64,000 bases of DNA from JADYZU01 sp964540965. Its GTDB lineage: Bacteria > Pseudomonadota > Alphaproteobacteria > Rhodobacterales > Rhodobacteraceae. Under the pieces are notes generated by a model. That model was not told the origin of the DNA. It did not search any database and saw only the letters and a program-made list of their open reading frames with translations. The DNA is taken from NCBI GenBank assembly GCA_964540965.1, contig CAZIOT010000001.1, positions 248,001 through 312,000 on the forward strand, in the 5' to 3' direction. Position numbers and translations under genes: made by a program. Shown piece after piece: positions 42,707 to 51,498 of the stretch (positions are counted from its first letter, which is position 1; each line of letters begins with the position of its first letter).

Positions 42707-43318
42707 ATGCCGGCGACCGACCCGACCCTTACCCTGCGCGGCGTTCCGGTCTGGCAGGGGTTCCTGCCGCCCGAGGCGCAGCGCGCCCTGCTGGCCGACC
42801 TGCGGGCCGTGGTGGCGGCGGCGCCGCTTTACAGCCCGGTGACGCGGGCCGGGCCGATGTCGGTGCAGATGACGGCCGCCGGGCGGTTCGGCTGGTTCGC
42901 CGACCGGCGCGGCTATCGCTATGTCGACCGGCATCCGGACGGCGGGCCGTGGCCGGCGATCCCCGACAGCGTGCTGGCGGTGTGGCGGGCGCTGGCCGAT
43001 TGCCCGCGCGATCCGGAATGCTGTCTGGTCAACCTCTATCGCGACAGCGCGCGGATGGGGCTGCATCAGGACCGGGACGAGGCCGATTTCACCTGCCCGG
43101 TGCTGTCCATCTCGCTGGGTGACGACGGTTTGTTCCGCGTCGGCAATGTCGAACGCGGCGGCCGGACCGAAAGCCTGTGGCTGAAGTCCGGCGATGTGGC
43201 GCTGCTGACCGGGCCGTCGCGGCTGGCGCATCACGGCATCGACCGGATCCGGGCAGGAAGCTCGGATCTGCTCGAGGGTGGTGGGCGAATCAACCTGACG
43301 CTGCGGGTGGTGACGTAG
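42707..43318 (+). CDS. alkB: alpha-ketoglutarate-dependent DNA repair dioxygenase AlkB
   Basis: Oxidative demethylase for 1-meA and 3-meC in DNA, Fe(II)/2-oxoglutarate dependent. 203 aa. The iron ligands HQD (in MGLHQDRDEADF, about residue 124) and a distal His (SRLAHHGIDRI) are present, and RINLTLR carries the two arginines that bind 2-oxoglutarate and substrate. NLYRDSARMG is the usual AlkB lead-in. ATG 42707 is chosen over GTG 42701 because GAGG lies about six bases upstream. It is divergent from dnaK. Confidence 0.95.
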   Translation: MPATDPTLTLRGVPVWQGFLPPEAQRALLADLRAVVAAAPLYSPVTRAGPMSVQMTAAGRFGWFADRRGYRYVDRHPDGGPWPAIPDSVLAVWRALADCPRDPECCLVNLYRDSARMGLHQDRDEADFTCPVLSISLGDDGLFRVGNVERGGRTESLWLKSGDVALLTGPSRLAHHGIDRIRAGSSDLLEGGGRINLTLRVVT

Positions 43319-43333
43319 GGCGCCGGCGAAAGC

Positions 43334-44005
43334 CTAGCCGCCGTCCATGGTGCAGCAGCCGGAATAAAGCACGTTGCCCATCAGGCCGGTGCGATACAGG
43401 AATGTCTCCCAGCCATAGATCCGGTCGCTCATCCCGTCGCTGCACTCGCGTCGGGCGACGGTCATGGTCCAGACCTCGCCCCCCGCCCCGGCCAGCGTGG
43501 CGAGCATCCCCTGGGGCGCGACCGATTCGACGGCGACGGTCAGCGGTTCTTCGGCCTCGGGGGTGGAGAAGGTCGCGCCGCTGTCACTGATCGACAGACC
43601 CCAGAACGGCTCGGTTCCGACGCAGCGGAACGGATGGGGAAGCAGTCCGTCGGCCAGCGGTTCGGCCGCAAGATAGCGCATCGCGACCCAGCCGTTGCCC
43701 TCGGGCAGGCCGACCTTGCCCCAGCGCCCGTCCGCGGAAAGGCCCAGCACCTCGACCTGATGGCGGTCGGGGGCATAGCTGCCGACGACCGCGGCATCGG
43801 ACGACGGCTCGGCGCGGATGTTCAGCACGTCATCGGCCGCAACGCCGGTGACGCCATAGGCTGCCGGCAGATCCTGCGCCGCCGCCGCACCGGCCAGCGC
43901 CAATGCCAGCGCGATCAGCGCCCCGCGCCCCAGGATGCCGAGGCCCGGCGCCGGGTAAAGTTTTCTGCCATGAGTCCGATCATGAACAATCCGATGCTGA
44001 CCCAT
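43334..44005 (-). CDS. exported SH3-domain protein (COG3650-like C-terminus)
   Basis: 223 aa as read from ATG 44005. A hydrophobic segment GALIALALALAGAAAA acts as signal peptide, cut before QDLPAAYGV. Residues about 50-110 look like a bacterial SH3 domain (VLNIRAEPSSDAAVVGSY, WGKVGLPEGNGWVAMRYL). The rest carries RCVGTEPFWGLSI, the block typical of COG3650 proteins that bind or inspect envelope components. The 91-bp overlap with the upstream permease gene is long; the true start could be a downstream non-ATG codon. Function in the envelope is unknown. Confidence 0.8.
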   Translation of the reverse strand: MGQHRIVHDRTHGRKLYPAPGLGILGRGALIALALALAGAAAAQDLPAAYGVTGVAADDVLNIRAEPSSDAAVVGSYAPDRHQVEVLGLSADGRWGKVGLPEGNGWVAMRYLAAEPLADGLLPHPFRCVGTEPFWGLSISDSGATFSTPEAEEPLTVAVESVAPQGMLATLAGAGGEVWTMTVARRECSDGMSDRIYGWETFLYRTGLMGNVLYSGCCTMDGG

Positions 44006-44739
44006 AGGGCATACCTCCAGTCACTGTAATGCGGGCTGTAGTTGATGAAGATCTCGCCCCGCGCCTGGTCGATGACATGGAACAGCGGGTTCCACCAGAA
44101 ATACACCAGGATATGCGTCGGCATGGCATTGGCGAGGAACATCTTGCCCGATGCGACCATGTTCGCCCGGCTCCAGACCGAGGTGAGGATGGTCGACGCC
44201 TCGCCCGACCAGGGGCGGATCGCATAGAAAATCAGGCCCACGGCAATGCCGCTGAACCACGCCAGAAGCAGCATCGCCATCGCGCCGACCGGATCGGCGA
44301 TGACAACCGGATTCCAGATCGCGTGATACAGGAACAAAAGCGTGAACAGCGACAGGAGCTGCAGATAAAGCGCGGCCAGCGCGGCCGAGGCGATGGCGAC
44401 GAAGGTGGTCAGCGGCGCATGCTGCATCATCGCCGAGGCCGGGCCATCGGCCTTGGCCACCGCGCCCATCGTCTTGGCATGGACCATGAACAGGAAGATG
44501 CCCGACATCAGATACAACAGATAGTCGGCATCGTTGATCGGGCTCGACCGCATGCCGATCAGCGCGAACATGAAATAGAAGGCGGCGATCATGACGACGG
44601 TCTGCACCATCGACATGAGCAGACCGGCAATCGCGTTGCGGTGGCCCTTGCGCACCTCGCGCACGGTGGAGTGATAGATCAGTTCCAGTGTCGCCATGGT
44701 CGACGAAAACGCCGACCGGCTTTGCCGCGTCTCGAACAT
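43915..44739 (-). CDS. ABC-2 type permease, polysaccharide export (KpsM-like)
   Basis: 274 aa with six predicted membrane helices preceded by a cytoplasmic N-terminal amphipathic stretch (STMATLELIYHSTVREVRKG, about 14-33). The sequence ALWVSIGLFMIGLMAENFTRRR at the C-terminus and HILVYFWWNPLFHVIDQAR are typical of KpsM/Wzm-type exporters of capsule or O-antigen. No cognate ATPase (KpsT/Wzt) is in the window, so it is either paired with one elsewhere or a remnant. It is divergent from cysQ-kdsB-galU, which fits export of a surface glycan. Confidence 0.85.
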   Translation of the reverse strand: MFETRQSRSAFSSTMATLELIYHSTVREVRKGHRNAIAGLLMSMVQTVVMIAAFYFMFALIGMRSSPINDADYLLYLMSGIFLFMVHAKTMGAVAKADGPASAMMQHAPLTTFVAIASAALAALYLQLLSLFTLLFLYHAIWNPVVIADPVGAMAMLLLAWFSGIAVGLIFYAIRPWSGEASTILTSVWSRANMVASGKMFLANAMPTHILVYFWWNPLFHVIDQARGEIFINYSPHYSDWRYALWVSIGLFMIGLMAENFTRRRASASWGAGR

Positions 44740-44870
44740 CTGCCGTCCTGCCCTGGCCTGCCCGGCCGTGATCGCACGATTGTCTTGCCGATCCCTTTAC
44801 GCCGCAGCATAAGGGCCGCGCCCTTGGGATTCAACGCTTTCGGGGCGGTATCGCCAGACAGGAGTGCCCG

Positions 44871-45662
44871 ATGGATCACGTCCGACTTGCATCCGAACTG
44901 CGGCGGCTGGCGATCCTGGCCGGCGAACGGATCATGGAGATTTACGCCGCGCCGGATTTCGAGGTGCGGTCGAAAAGCGATTCCAGCCCGGTGACCGAGG
45001 CCGATCTTGCCGCCGATGCCGTGATCGCCGCCGGATTGCGCGCCGCCTTTCCCGAATTGCCGCTGGTGACCGAGGAGCAGGCGGCAAGCCACGGGCAGGC
45101 GGTCAGCACCTTCCTGATCGTCGATCCGCTGGACGGGACCAAGGAATTCGTCCAGCGCCGCGGCGATTTCACCGTCAACATCGCCTATGTCGAGGACGGC
45201 GTGCCGGTCCGCGGTGTTGTCTATGCCCCGGCCAAGGGGCGGCTGTTCTACACGCTGGCCGACGGCACCGCGGTCGAGGAAACCGGCCCGCATGACGCCG
45301 CAAACCCGGGTTCGCCCCATCCGATCCGGGTCGCGGTCCCCGACAATGCCGCGCTGATGGTCGTCGCCTCGAAATCGCACCGCGATCAGGCGACCGACGA
45401 CTATATCGCGCGCTATGACGTTCGCGACATGACCAGTGCCGGATCCTCGCTGAAATTCTGCCTTGTCGCGACCGGCGAGGCCGATCTTTACCCCCGTCTT
45501 GGCCGCACCATGGAATGGGATACCGCGGCGGGCGATGCCGTGCTGCGCGGGGCGGGCGGGCGAATGGTGACCTTTGACGGGCACCGGCCCTTCACCTATG
45601 GCAAGGCCGGTTTCGCCAACCCGTTCTTCATCGCCCTTGCCCCCGGTGTCGTGCTGAAATGA
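44871..45662 (+). CDS. cysQ: 3'(2'),5'-bisphosphate nucleotidase CysQ
   Basis: Hydrolyses PAP (the by-product of PAPS-dependent sulfotransfer) to AMP. 263 aa. The inositol-phosphatase-fold motifs are VTEEQ (about 64), DPLDGTKEF (about 85-93, metal-binding) and WDTAAGDAVL (about 208-217). It is coupled by a 4-nt overlap to kdsB. Because a sulfotransferase lies 6 kb downstream in the same direction, removal of PAP from that reaction is a reasonable specific role, beyond the general one in sulfate assimilation. Confidence 0.95.
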   Translation: MDHVRLASELRRLAILAGERIMEIYAAPDFEVRSKSDSSPVTEADLAADAVIAAGLRAAFPELPLVTEEQAASHGQAVSTFLIVDPLDGTKEFVQRRGDFTVNIAYVEDGVPVRGVVYAPAKGRLFYTLADGTAVEETGPHDAANPGSPHPIRVAVPDNAALMVVASKSHRDQATDDYIARYDVRDMTSAGSSLKFCLVATGEADLYPRLGRTMEWDTAAGDAVLRGAGGRMVTFDGHRPFTYGKAGFANPFFIALAPGVVLK

Positions 45663-46456
45663 GCGTGCTGATCGCCATCCCCGCCCGCTATGCCTCGACC
45701 CGCTATCCCGGCAAGCCGCTGGTCGCGCTGACCGGCGCCACCGGCGAGGCGCGGACGCTGATCCGCCGAAGCTGGGAGGCGGCGATGCAGGTGCGCGGCG
45801 CCGACCGTGTGGTTGTGGCGACCGATGACGACCGCATCGCCGACCACGCACGCGGTTTCGGCGCCGAGGTGGTGATGACCTCGTCCGACTGCCGCAACGG
45901 CACCGAACGCTGCGCCGAGGTGACCCAACGGATCGGCGATCACGATATCGTCGTGAACCTGCAGGGCGATGCGCCGCTGACGCCGCCCTGGTTCGTCGAG
46001 GATCTGGTGGCCGGATTGCAGGCCAGTCCGGCGATGGATGTGGCGACCCCGGTGCTGCGCACCGAAGGCGCGGCGCTGAACGGCTTTCTGGACGACCGCC
46101 GCGCCGGCCGCGTCGGCGGCACCACCGCGGTCTTTGGCGCCGATGGCCGCGCGCTTTACTTCTCGAAAGAGGTGATCCCCTATACCGGGCGCAGCTTTGA
46201 CGATGCCGAGCCGACGCCGGTGTTCCACCATGTCGGCGTCTATGCCTATCGCCCGCAGGCCCTGCGCGCCTACGCCGGCTGGACCCCCGGCCCGCTGGAA
46301 CTGCTGGAAGGGCTGGAACAGCTGCGCTTCCTGGAACGCGGCGTTCCGGTGCTGTGCGTCACGGTCGAGGCGCGGGGCCGCCAGTTCTGGGAACTGAACA
46401 ATCCCGCCGACGTGCCGCGGATCGAGTCGATGATGGCGGCGATGGGGATAGCGTGA
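45659..46456 (+). CDS. kdsB: 3-deoxy-manno-octulosonate cytidylyltransferase
   Basis: CMP-Kdo synthetase, activates Kdo for lipopolysaccharide or Kdo-containing capsule. 265 aa. Starts VLIAIPARYASTRYPGKPL, the nucleotide-binding signature; VVNLQGDAPLTPP and FHHVGVYAYRPQAL are further family blocks; the C-terminus QFWELNNPADVPRIE is less usual and replaces the common GIDTPEDL-like ending, so it may represent a capsule-type (KpsU-like) or divergent form. Overlaps cysQ by 4 nt. Confidence 0.9.
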   Translation: MSVLIAIPARYASTRYPGKPLVALTGATGEARTLIRRSWEAAMQVRGADRVVVATDDDRIADHARGFGAEVVMTSSDCRNGTERCAEVTQRIGDHDIVVNLQGDAPLTPPWFVEDLVAGLQASPAMDVATPVLRTEGAALNGFLDDRRAGRVGGTTAVFGADGRALYFSKEVIPYTGRSFDDAEPTPVFHHVGVYAYRPQALRAYAGWTPGPLELLEGLEQLRFLERGVPVLCVTVEARGRQFWELNNPADVPRIESMMAAMGIA

Positions 46457-46603
46457 CCGGCGGTGGAAGTGCGGCCGCAAATGCACGGCGAAGGCCATGA
46501 TGCCGCCACAGATCCGGCGTCTCATGCCGGCGCCGCAGGGTATGTGTTGCATGGTTGGGGAATGCGCGGCAGAACCTGACGTGCAGGTGAGCAGGTGAAA
46601 CGG

Positions 46604-47497
46604 ATGAAGAAACGCGTAACAAAAGCCGTCTTTCCGGTCGCGGGCATGGGAACCCGGTTCCTTCCCGCCACCAAGTCGATCCCGAAAGAGATCCTCACCC
46701 TCGTCGACCGACCGCTGATCCAGTATGCCATCGACGAGGCCCGCGCCGCCGGGATCAAGGAATTCATCTTCGTCACCGCCCGCGGCAAGTCCGCGCTGGA
46801 AGACTATTTCGACGTCGCCCCCGAGCTGGAAAACACGCTGCGCAAGGCCGGCAAGGACGAACTCCTCGAGGTGCTCAAGACCACCAACATGGATTCGGGC
46901 GCCATCGCCTATATCCGCCAGCACAAGGCGCTGGGCCTGGGCCATGCCGTCTGGTGCGCCAAGCGGCTGGTCGGCAACGAACCCTTTGCCGTCATCCTGC
47001 CCGACGACGTGATCGCCGCCGAAAAGCCCTGTCTGCAGCAGATGGTCGAGGCATACGAGGAAACCGGCGGCTGCATGGTCGCCGCGATGGAGGTGGCGCC
47101 GGAAAAGGCCAGCGCCTATGGCGTCCTCGACATCCAGAGCGACCACGGCGCCATCGTGCAGGCCAGGGGCATGGTGGAAAAGCCGAAACGCGAGGATGCG
47201 CCGTCGAACCTTGCCGTCATCGGCCGCTATATCCTGTCGCCCCGGGTGATGAACAACCTGACCAAGATCAAGCCCTCGGCCGGCGGTGAATTGCAGCTGA
47301 CCGACGCTATCGCGATGGAAATCACCGACGGCCGGCCGGTCTATGGCTATCGCTTCCGCGGCGAGAGGTTCGATTGCGGCTCCAAGGCCGGCTTCCTGCA
47401 GGCCACCGTCGCCTTCGCCCTGGCGCGGCCCGACCTGCGCGATGAATTCAGCCACTATCTTCAGCACCTCGTCGCCATGCGGTCGGCGGCGCAATAG
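46604..47497 (+). CDS. galU: UTP-glucose-1-phosphate uridylyltransferase
   Basis: Makes UDP-glucose, the precursor for exopolysaccharide, glycolipids and galactose units. About 297 aa. KAVFPVAGMGTRFLPATKSIPKE (two pieces) opens the nucleotidyltransferase fold, EKPKRED carries the conserved Lys for sugar phosphate, and GYRFRGERFDCGSKAGF is the C-terminal GalU block. ATG 46604 is chosen with AGGTGA five bases before; GTG 46595 is in frame. It is followed 2 bp later by the first glycosyltransferase gene, so it belongs to the polysaccharide unit. Confidence 0.96.
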   Translation: MKKRVTKAVFPVAGMGTRFLPATKSIPKEILTLVDRPLIQYAIDEARAAGIKEFIFVTARGKSALEDYFDVAPELENTLRKAGKDELLEVLKTTNMDSGAIAYIRQHKALGLGHAVWCAKRLVGNEPFAVILPDDVIAAEKPCLQQMVEAYEETGGCMVAAMEVAPEKASAYGVLDIQSDHGAIVQARGMVEKPKREDAPSNLAVIGRYILSPRVMNNLTKIKPSAGGELQLTDAIAMEITDGRPVYGYRFRGERFDCGSKAGFLQATVAFALARPDLRDEFSHYLQHLVAMRSAAQ

Positions 47498-47499
47498 AC

Positions 47500-48621
47500 A
47501 TGTCTGCCGCGCTGATGCGGCTGCGGGCCATCGCCGGACGGGTCTGGGGGCCGGCGACGCTGCCCCATGCGGTGCCGCCGGGCGGGCTTGCCGCCCCGCG
47601 GCATTCGGTCACGGCGCTGTGGCGCGCCTGGCGTTTGCGGACAAGGCGGCGGCGGCTCTTGTGGCGGGCGCTGCGCAAAAGGCGGCAGGTGCGCCCGGTG
47701 ATCGACCGGACCGCCACCATCCGCTCGGGCGCCATCCTGTGCATGATGACCGTCCGCAACGAGGCCGAGCGCCTGCCGTGGTTTCTGGACCATCACCGCC
47801 GGCTGGGCGTCGATCATTTCCTGATCGTCGACAACGCCAGCAGCGACGGCAGCCGCGAGTTCCTGTCTGCGCAAGCCGATGTGTCGCTGTGGGAAACCGC
47901 CGCCGGATACAAGCAGTCGCGTTTCGGCGTGGACTGGCTGACCTGGCTGCAAATCCGCCACGCCCATGGCCATTGGTGCCTGACGCTCGATGCCGACGAA
48001 ATCCTTGTATATCCCTATTGGGAAACCCGCGACCTGCGGGCGCTGACCGGCTGGCTTGATGACAACGGCCTTGAATCGCTGGGCGCGCTGATGCTCGACC
48101 TTTACCCGCGCGGGCGGTTGTCCGGGCACGGGTATCGCGCCGGTGACGATCCGCTCGACAGCCTGCACTGGTTCGACGGCGGCAATTACAGCGTTCAGGT
48201 GCAGCCGCGGATGGGCAATCTGTGGATACAGGGCGGCCCGCGTGCCCGCCGCTTCTTTGCCAGCGAACCGCGCCGCGCGCCGACGCTGAACAAGGTGCCG
48301 CTGGTGCGCTGGAACCGGCGGTTTGCCTATGTCAACTCGACCCATGCACTTCTGCCGCCGCGGCTGAACCGGGTCTATGCCACCGATGGCGGCGAACGCA
48401 TCTCGGGCGCCTTGTTGCACACCAAGTTCCTGCGCGGCATCGTCGAGAAATCGGCCGAGGAAAAACAGCGGCGCGAGCATTTCGCCAACAGCGCGCTGTA
48501 TGACAGCTATTACGACGGACTTGTCGCCGACCCCGATCTCTGGTGCGACAGTTCCAGCCGCTACACCGGCTGGCGCGGGCTCGAGGCGATGGGGCTGATG
48601 TCGCGGGGTGGCTGGCGATGA
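47500..48621 (+). CDS. family 2 glycosyltransferase, first of two paralogues
   Basis: 373 aa. A basic, helical N-terminal stretch of about 70 residues precedes a GT-A domain: CMMTVRNEAERLPWFLDHH (about 81-99), FLIVDNASSDGS (about 107-118), and the DxD-type metal site CLTLDADEILVYP (about 161-173). The second half, GNLWIQGGPRARRFF and ALLHTKFLRGIVEKS, is shared with the next gene. It would transfer a sugar from a nucleotide donor at the cytoplasmic face. It starts 2 bp after galU and is part of the polysaccharide cluster. Confidence 0.87.
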   Translation: MSAALMRLRAIAGRVWGPATLPHAVPPGGLAAPRHSVTALWRAWRLRTRRRRLLWRALRKRRQVRPVIDRTATIRSGAILCMMTVRNEAERLPWFLDHHRRLGVDHFLIVDNASSDGSREFLSAQADVSLWETAAGYKQSRFGVDWLTWLQIRHAHGHWCLTLDADEILVYPYWETRDLRALTGWLDDNGLESLGALMLDLYPRGRLSGHGYRAGDDPLDSLHWFDGGNYSVQVQPRMGNLWIQGGPRARRFFASEPRRAPTLNKVPLVRWNRRFAYVNSTHALLPPRLNRVYATDGGERISGALLHTKFLRGIVEKSAEEKQRREHFANSALYDSYYDGLVADPDLWCDSSSRYTGWRGLEAMGLMSRGGWR

Positions 48622-48790
48622 AGGGCGAAAAGGGTTTGCGCCGGAACCGGATCGCACTAGATTGGGCGAAACCTGCGGGATTGCGCGAAAATTTCCCGCA
48701 AATAGGGCAAGGCAGGTCGGGGCGGTCAGGAATTCGTCAACCGGGACGGGTTAGTGTCGCGCCGCGGGCGGCAATGATGCGGGACGGGTC

Positions 48791-49801
48791 GTGGGTCTGA
48801 TCGGGGCATATCGGCAGCGGTTGCGGCGCAGGCGCTGCCATCTGCGCGCCTGGTGGCGCCGCAGCGAATTGTCCCGCGTCACCGACCGCACCGCGCGGAT
48901 CCGGCCGGGCGACATCCTGCTGTTTTCGACGATGCGCAACGAAAACATCCGCCTGCCGTGGTTCCTGCGCTATTACCGCGACCTTGGCGTGTCGCATTTC
49001 CTGATCGTCGACAACGACAGCGATGATGGCGGGCGCGAATATCTGGCGGAACAGCCCGATGTCTCGGTGTGGACGACAAAGGCCAGCTACAAGGAATCGC
49101 ATTTCGGCGTCGACTGGCTGAACGGCCTGCTCAAGCGTCATGGCTGCGACCACTGGTGCCTTGTCGTCGACCCGGATGAACTGCTGGTCTATCCGTTCAG
49201 TGACACAAGACCGCTGCAGGCGCTGACCGACTGGCTTGATGCCTCGGGCGTGCGGTCGTTCGGGGCCATGCTTCTGGACATGTATCCCAAGGGGCCGGTC
49301 GGGCAGACGCCCTATCGTCGCAGCGACGATCCGCTGGCCATCGCCGCGTGGTTCGATCCGGGCAATTACACCATTTCGCGCAATCAGGGGCATGGCAACC
49401 TGTGGATCCAGGGCGGCCCCCGCGCCCGCGCCTTCTTTGCCGCCAATCCGAAAAAGGCCCCGGCACTGAACAAGATTCCGCTGGTGAAATGGCAGCGCAA
49501 CTATGCCTATGTCAGTTCGACACATATGCTGCTGCCGCGGGGCCTGAACCTGGTCTATGACGAATGGGGCGGGGAAAAGGCGTCGGGCATCCTGCTGCAC
49601 ACCAAGTTCCTCGATACCTTCACCCTCAAGGCGCAAGAGGAGATGGCCCGCGGCCAGCACTATGCCGCCAGCCGCGAATACCGCGCCTATGCCGACGGGG
49701 CCGAGGCCAGGATCGATCTCTGGTGCAAGTGGAGCGAGAAATACATCAACTGGCGCCAGCTCGAGATTCTCGGGCTGATGTCCAAGGGGAACTGGGCATG
49801 A
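48791..49801 (+). CDS. family 2 glycosyltransferase, second paralogue
   Basis: 336 aa with a GTG start at 48791 (no upstream in-frame ATG). It shares its blocks with the previous protein: STMRNENIRLPWFLRYYRDLG, FLIVDNDSDDGG, CLVVDPDELLVYP, GNLWIQGGPRARAFF and LLHTKFLDTFTLKA, so the two arose by duplication. The metal site reads DPDE instead of DADE. The 169-bp gap before it may hold a promoter. The stop overlaps the start of the GT14-like gene (ATGA, 49798-49801). Confidence 0.87.
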   Translation: MGLIGAYRQRLRRRRCHLRAWWRRSELSRVTDRTARIRPGDILLFSTMRNENIRLPWFLRYYRDLGVSHFLIVDNDSDDGGREYLAEQPDVSVWTTKASYKESHFGVDWLNGLLKRHGCDHWCLVVDPDELLVYPFSDTRPLQALTDWLDASGVRSFGAMLLDMYPKGPVGQTPYRRSDDPLAIAAWFDPGNYTISRNQGHGNLWIQGGPRARAFFAANPKKAPALNKIPLVKWQRNYAYVSSTHMLLPRGLNLVYDEWGGEKASGILLHTKFLDTFTLKAQEEMARGQHYAASREYRAYADGAEARIDLWCKWSEKYINWRQLEILGLMSKGNWA

Positions 49802-51495
49802 CCGTCGGCATCGTCATGCTGGTGCATACCGCGCTTGACCGCGCCGAACAGGTGATCCGCCATTGGGTCGCCGGGGGCTGCCCGGTGGTGGTCCATGTCG
49901 ACAAGCCGGTCGCGCAAGAGACGTTCGACAGGTTCCGCGCCGCGCTGGCCGACCTGCCCGATGTGCGCTTTTCAGAGCGGTTCCGCTGCGAATGGGGCAC
50001 CTGGGGCATCGTCGCCGCGACACAGACCGCGGCCGAGATGCTGCTCGCCGAATTTCCGCAGGTGCGGCATGTCTATCTGATGTCCGGCTCCTGCATGCCG
50101 CTGCGTCCTGTGGCCGAGCTGACGGCCTATCTCGATGCCCGCCCCGACACGGACTTCATCGAAAGCGCCACTACCGCCGATGTGCCCTGGACTGTCGGCG
50201 GCCTGTCCGAAGAACGCTTTACCCTGCGCTTTCCGTTTTCGTGGAAACGCCGACGCCGTCTGTTCGACCGCTATGTCGCGCTTCAGCGCCGGGTCGGTTT
50301 TCGCCGCCGCATTCCGGCGGGAATCGTGCCGCATATGGGCAGCCAGTGGTGGTGCCTGACCCGGCGCACCCTTTCGGCGATCCTGTCCGATCCGCGGCGC
50401 GAGGAATTCGACAGCTATTTCCGCAAGGTCTGGATCCCCGACGAAAGCTATTTCCAGACGCTGACGCGGCTGTGGTCGCAGCGGGTGGAAAGCCGGTCGC
50501 TGACCCTGTCGAAATTCGATTTCCAGGGCAAGCCGCATATCTTCTATGACGACCACCTGCAGCTTCTGCGCCGTTCCGACTGTTTCGTCGCCCGCAAGAT
50601 CTGGCCCCATGCCGATGGCCTCTATCAGGCGTTCCTGAACCCCGGCCACGATGGCACGATGCGGGCCGAACCGAACCCCGGCAAGATCGACCGCATCTTT
50701 TCCAAGGCGGTGGACCGCCGGGTGCGCGGGCGGCCGGGCCTTTACATGCAAAGCCGCTTCCCGGTCGAGGGGCGCGATAACGGCGCCACCGCCTCGCCCT
50801 GGTCGGTATTCAGCGGATTCGCCGAATTGTTCGTCGATTTCGAACCCTGGCTGGCGCGGGCCACCGGCGCCCGCGTCCACGGCCACCTTTTCGCGCCCGA
50901 GCGGGTCGAATTCGAAGGTCGGCAGACCACCTTCTCGGGGGCTTTGTCCGATTCCGCGGCGCTGCGCGACTACAACCCGCAGATGTTCCTGCGCAACCTG
51001 ATCTGGAACACCCGCGGCGAACGCCAGTGTTTCCAGTTCGGTCCGGCCGACAATCAGGCCCTGATCTGGGACATGGCCAAGGATCCCAACGCGCAGATCA
51101 GCGTGATTTCCGGCGCCTGGGCGATTCCCCTGTTCCAGTCGAACCGCAATTTCGCCGACCTCCGCGCCGCCGCCGCCAGTCTGCAGAAGATCGAGACCGA
51201 TTATCTGGGTGCCTTGCGCTCGACCTGGGCCAAGGCGCGGGTGCGGATCTGGACCCTGGCCGATTTCATCGAAACGCCGATGGAATCGCTGCAATCGGTG
51301 CTGGACGAGATCGGCACCCGCGGCCAGCGCCATGTGTCCGAAGCGCCGCGCATGATCGACCTTGCCGGCTTTGGCCAGTTCCTGCAGAACCTGAAAAATC
51401 AGGGGATGCACCCCTATCTCATGGGCGATTTCCCTGCCGGCCCCTCGCCCGAAACGCGGACGCCGCCCAAGCGCAAACCCTATCTTGTCAGGTAA
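49798..51495 (+). CDS. GT14-like glycosyltransferase with DUF5927-type C-terminus
   Basis: 565 aa. The N-terminal half resembles the core-2/I-branching (beta-1,6-N-acetylglucosaminyltransferase) fold: GIVMLVHTALDRAEQVIRHW, VVVHVDKPVAQE, HVYLMSGSCMPLRP, FIESATTADVPWT, and GSQWWCLTRRTL with IPDESYFQTL. The C-terminal 230 residues (from about SPWSVFSGFAELFVDF) match no fold I know beyond the DUF5927 name used for roseobacter relatives. Coupled to the GT2 gene upstream and 3 bp from the sulfotransferase gene. Likely adds a branch sugar to the surface glycan. Confidence 0.82.
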   Translation: MTVGIVMLVHTALDRAEQVIRHWVAGGCPVVVHVDKPVAQETFDRFRAALADLPDVRFSERFRCEWGTWGIVAATQTAAEMLLAEFPQVRHVYLMSGSCMPLRPVAELTAYLDARPDTDFIESATTADVPWTVGGLSEERFTLRFPFSWKRRRRLFDRYVALQRRVGFRRRIPAGIVPHMGSQWWCLTRRTLSAILSDPRREEFDSYFRKVWIPDESYFQTLTRLWSQRVESRSLTLSKFDFQGKPHIFYDDHLQLLRRSDCFVARKIWPHADGLYQAFLNPGHDGTMRAEPNPGKIDRIFSKAVDRRVRGRPGLYMQSRFPVEGRDNGATASPWSVFSGFAELFVDFEPWLARATGARVHGHLFAPERVEFEGRQTTFSGALSDSAALRDYNPQMFLRNLIWNTRGERQCFQFGPADNQALIWDMAKDPNAQISVISGAWAIPLFQSNRNFADLRAAAASLQKIETDYLGALRSTWAKARVRIWTLADFIETPMESLQSVLDEIGTRGQRHVSEAPRMIDLAGFGQFLQNLKNQGMHPYLMGDFPAGPSPETRTPPKRKPYLVR

Positions 51496-51498
51496 GTG

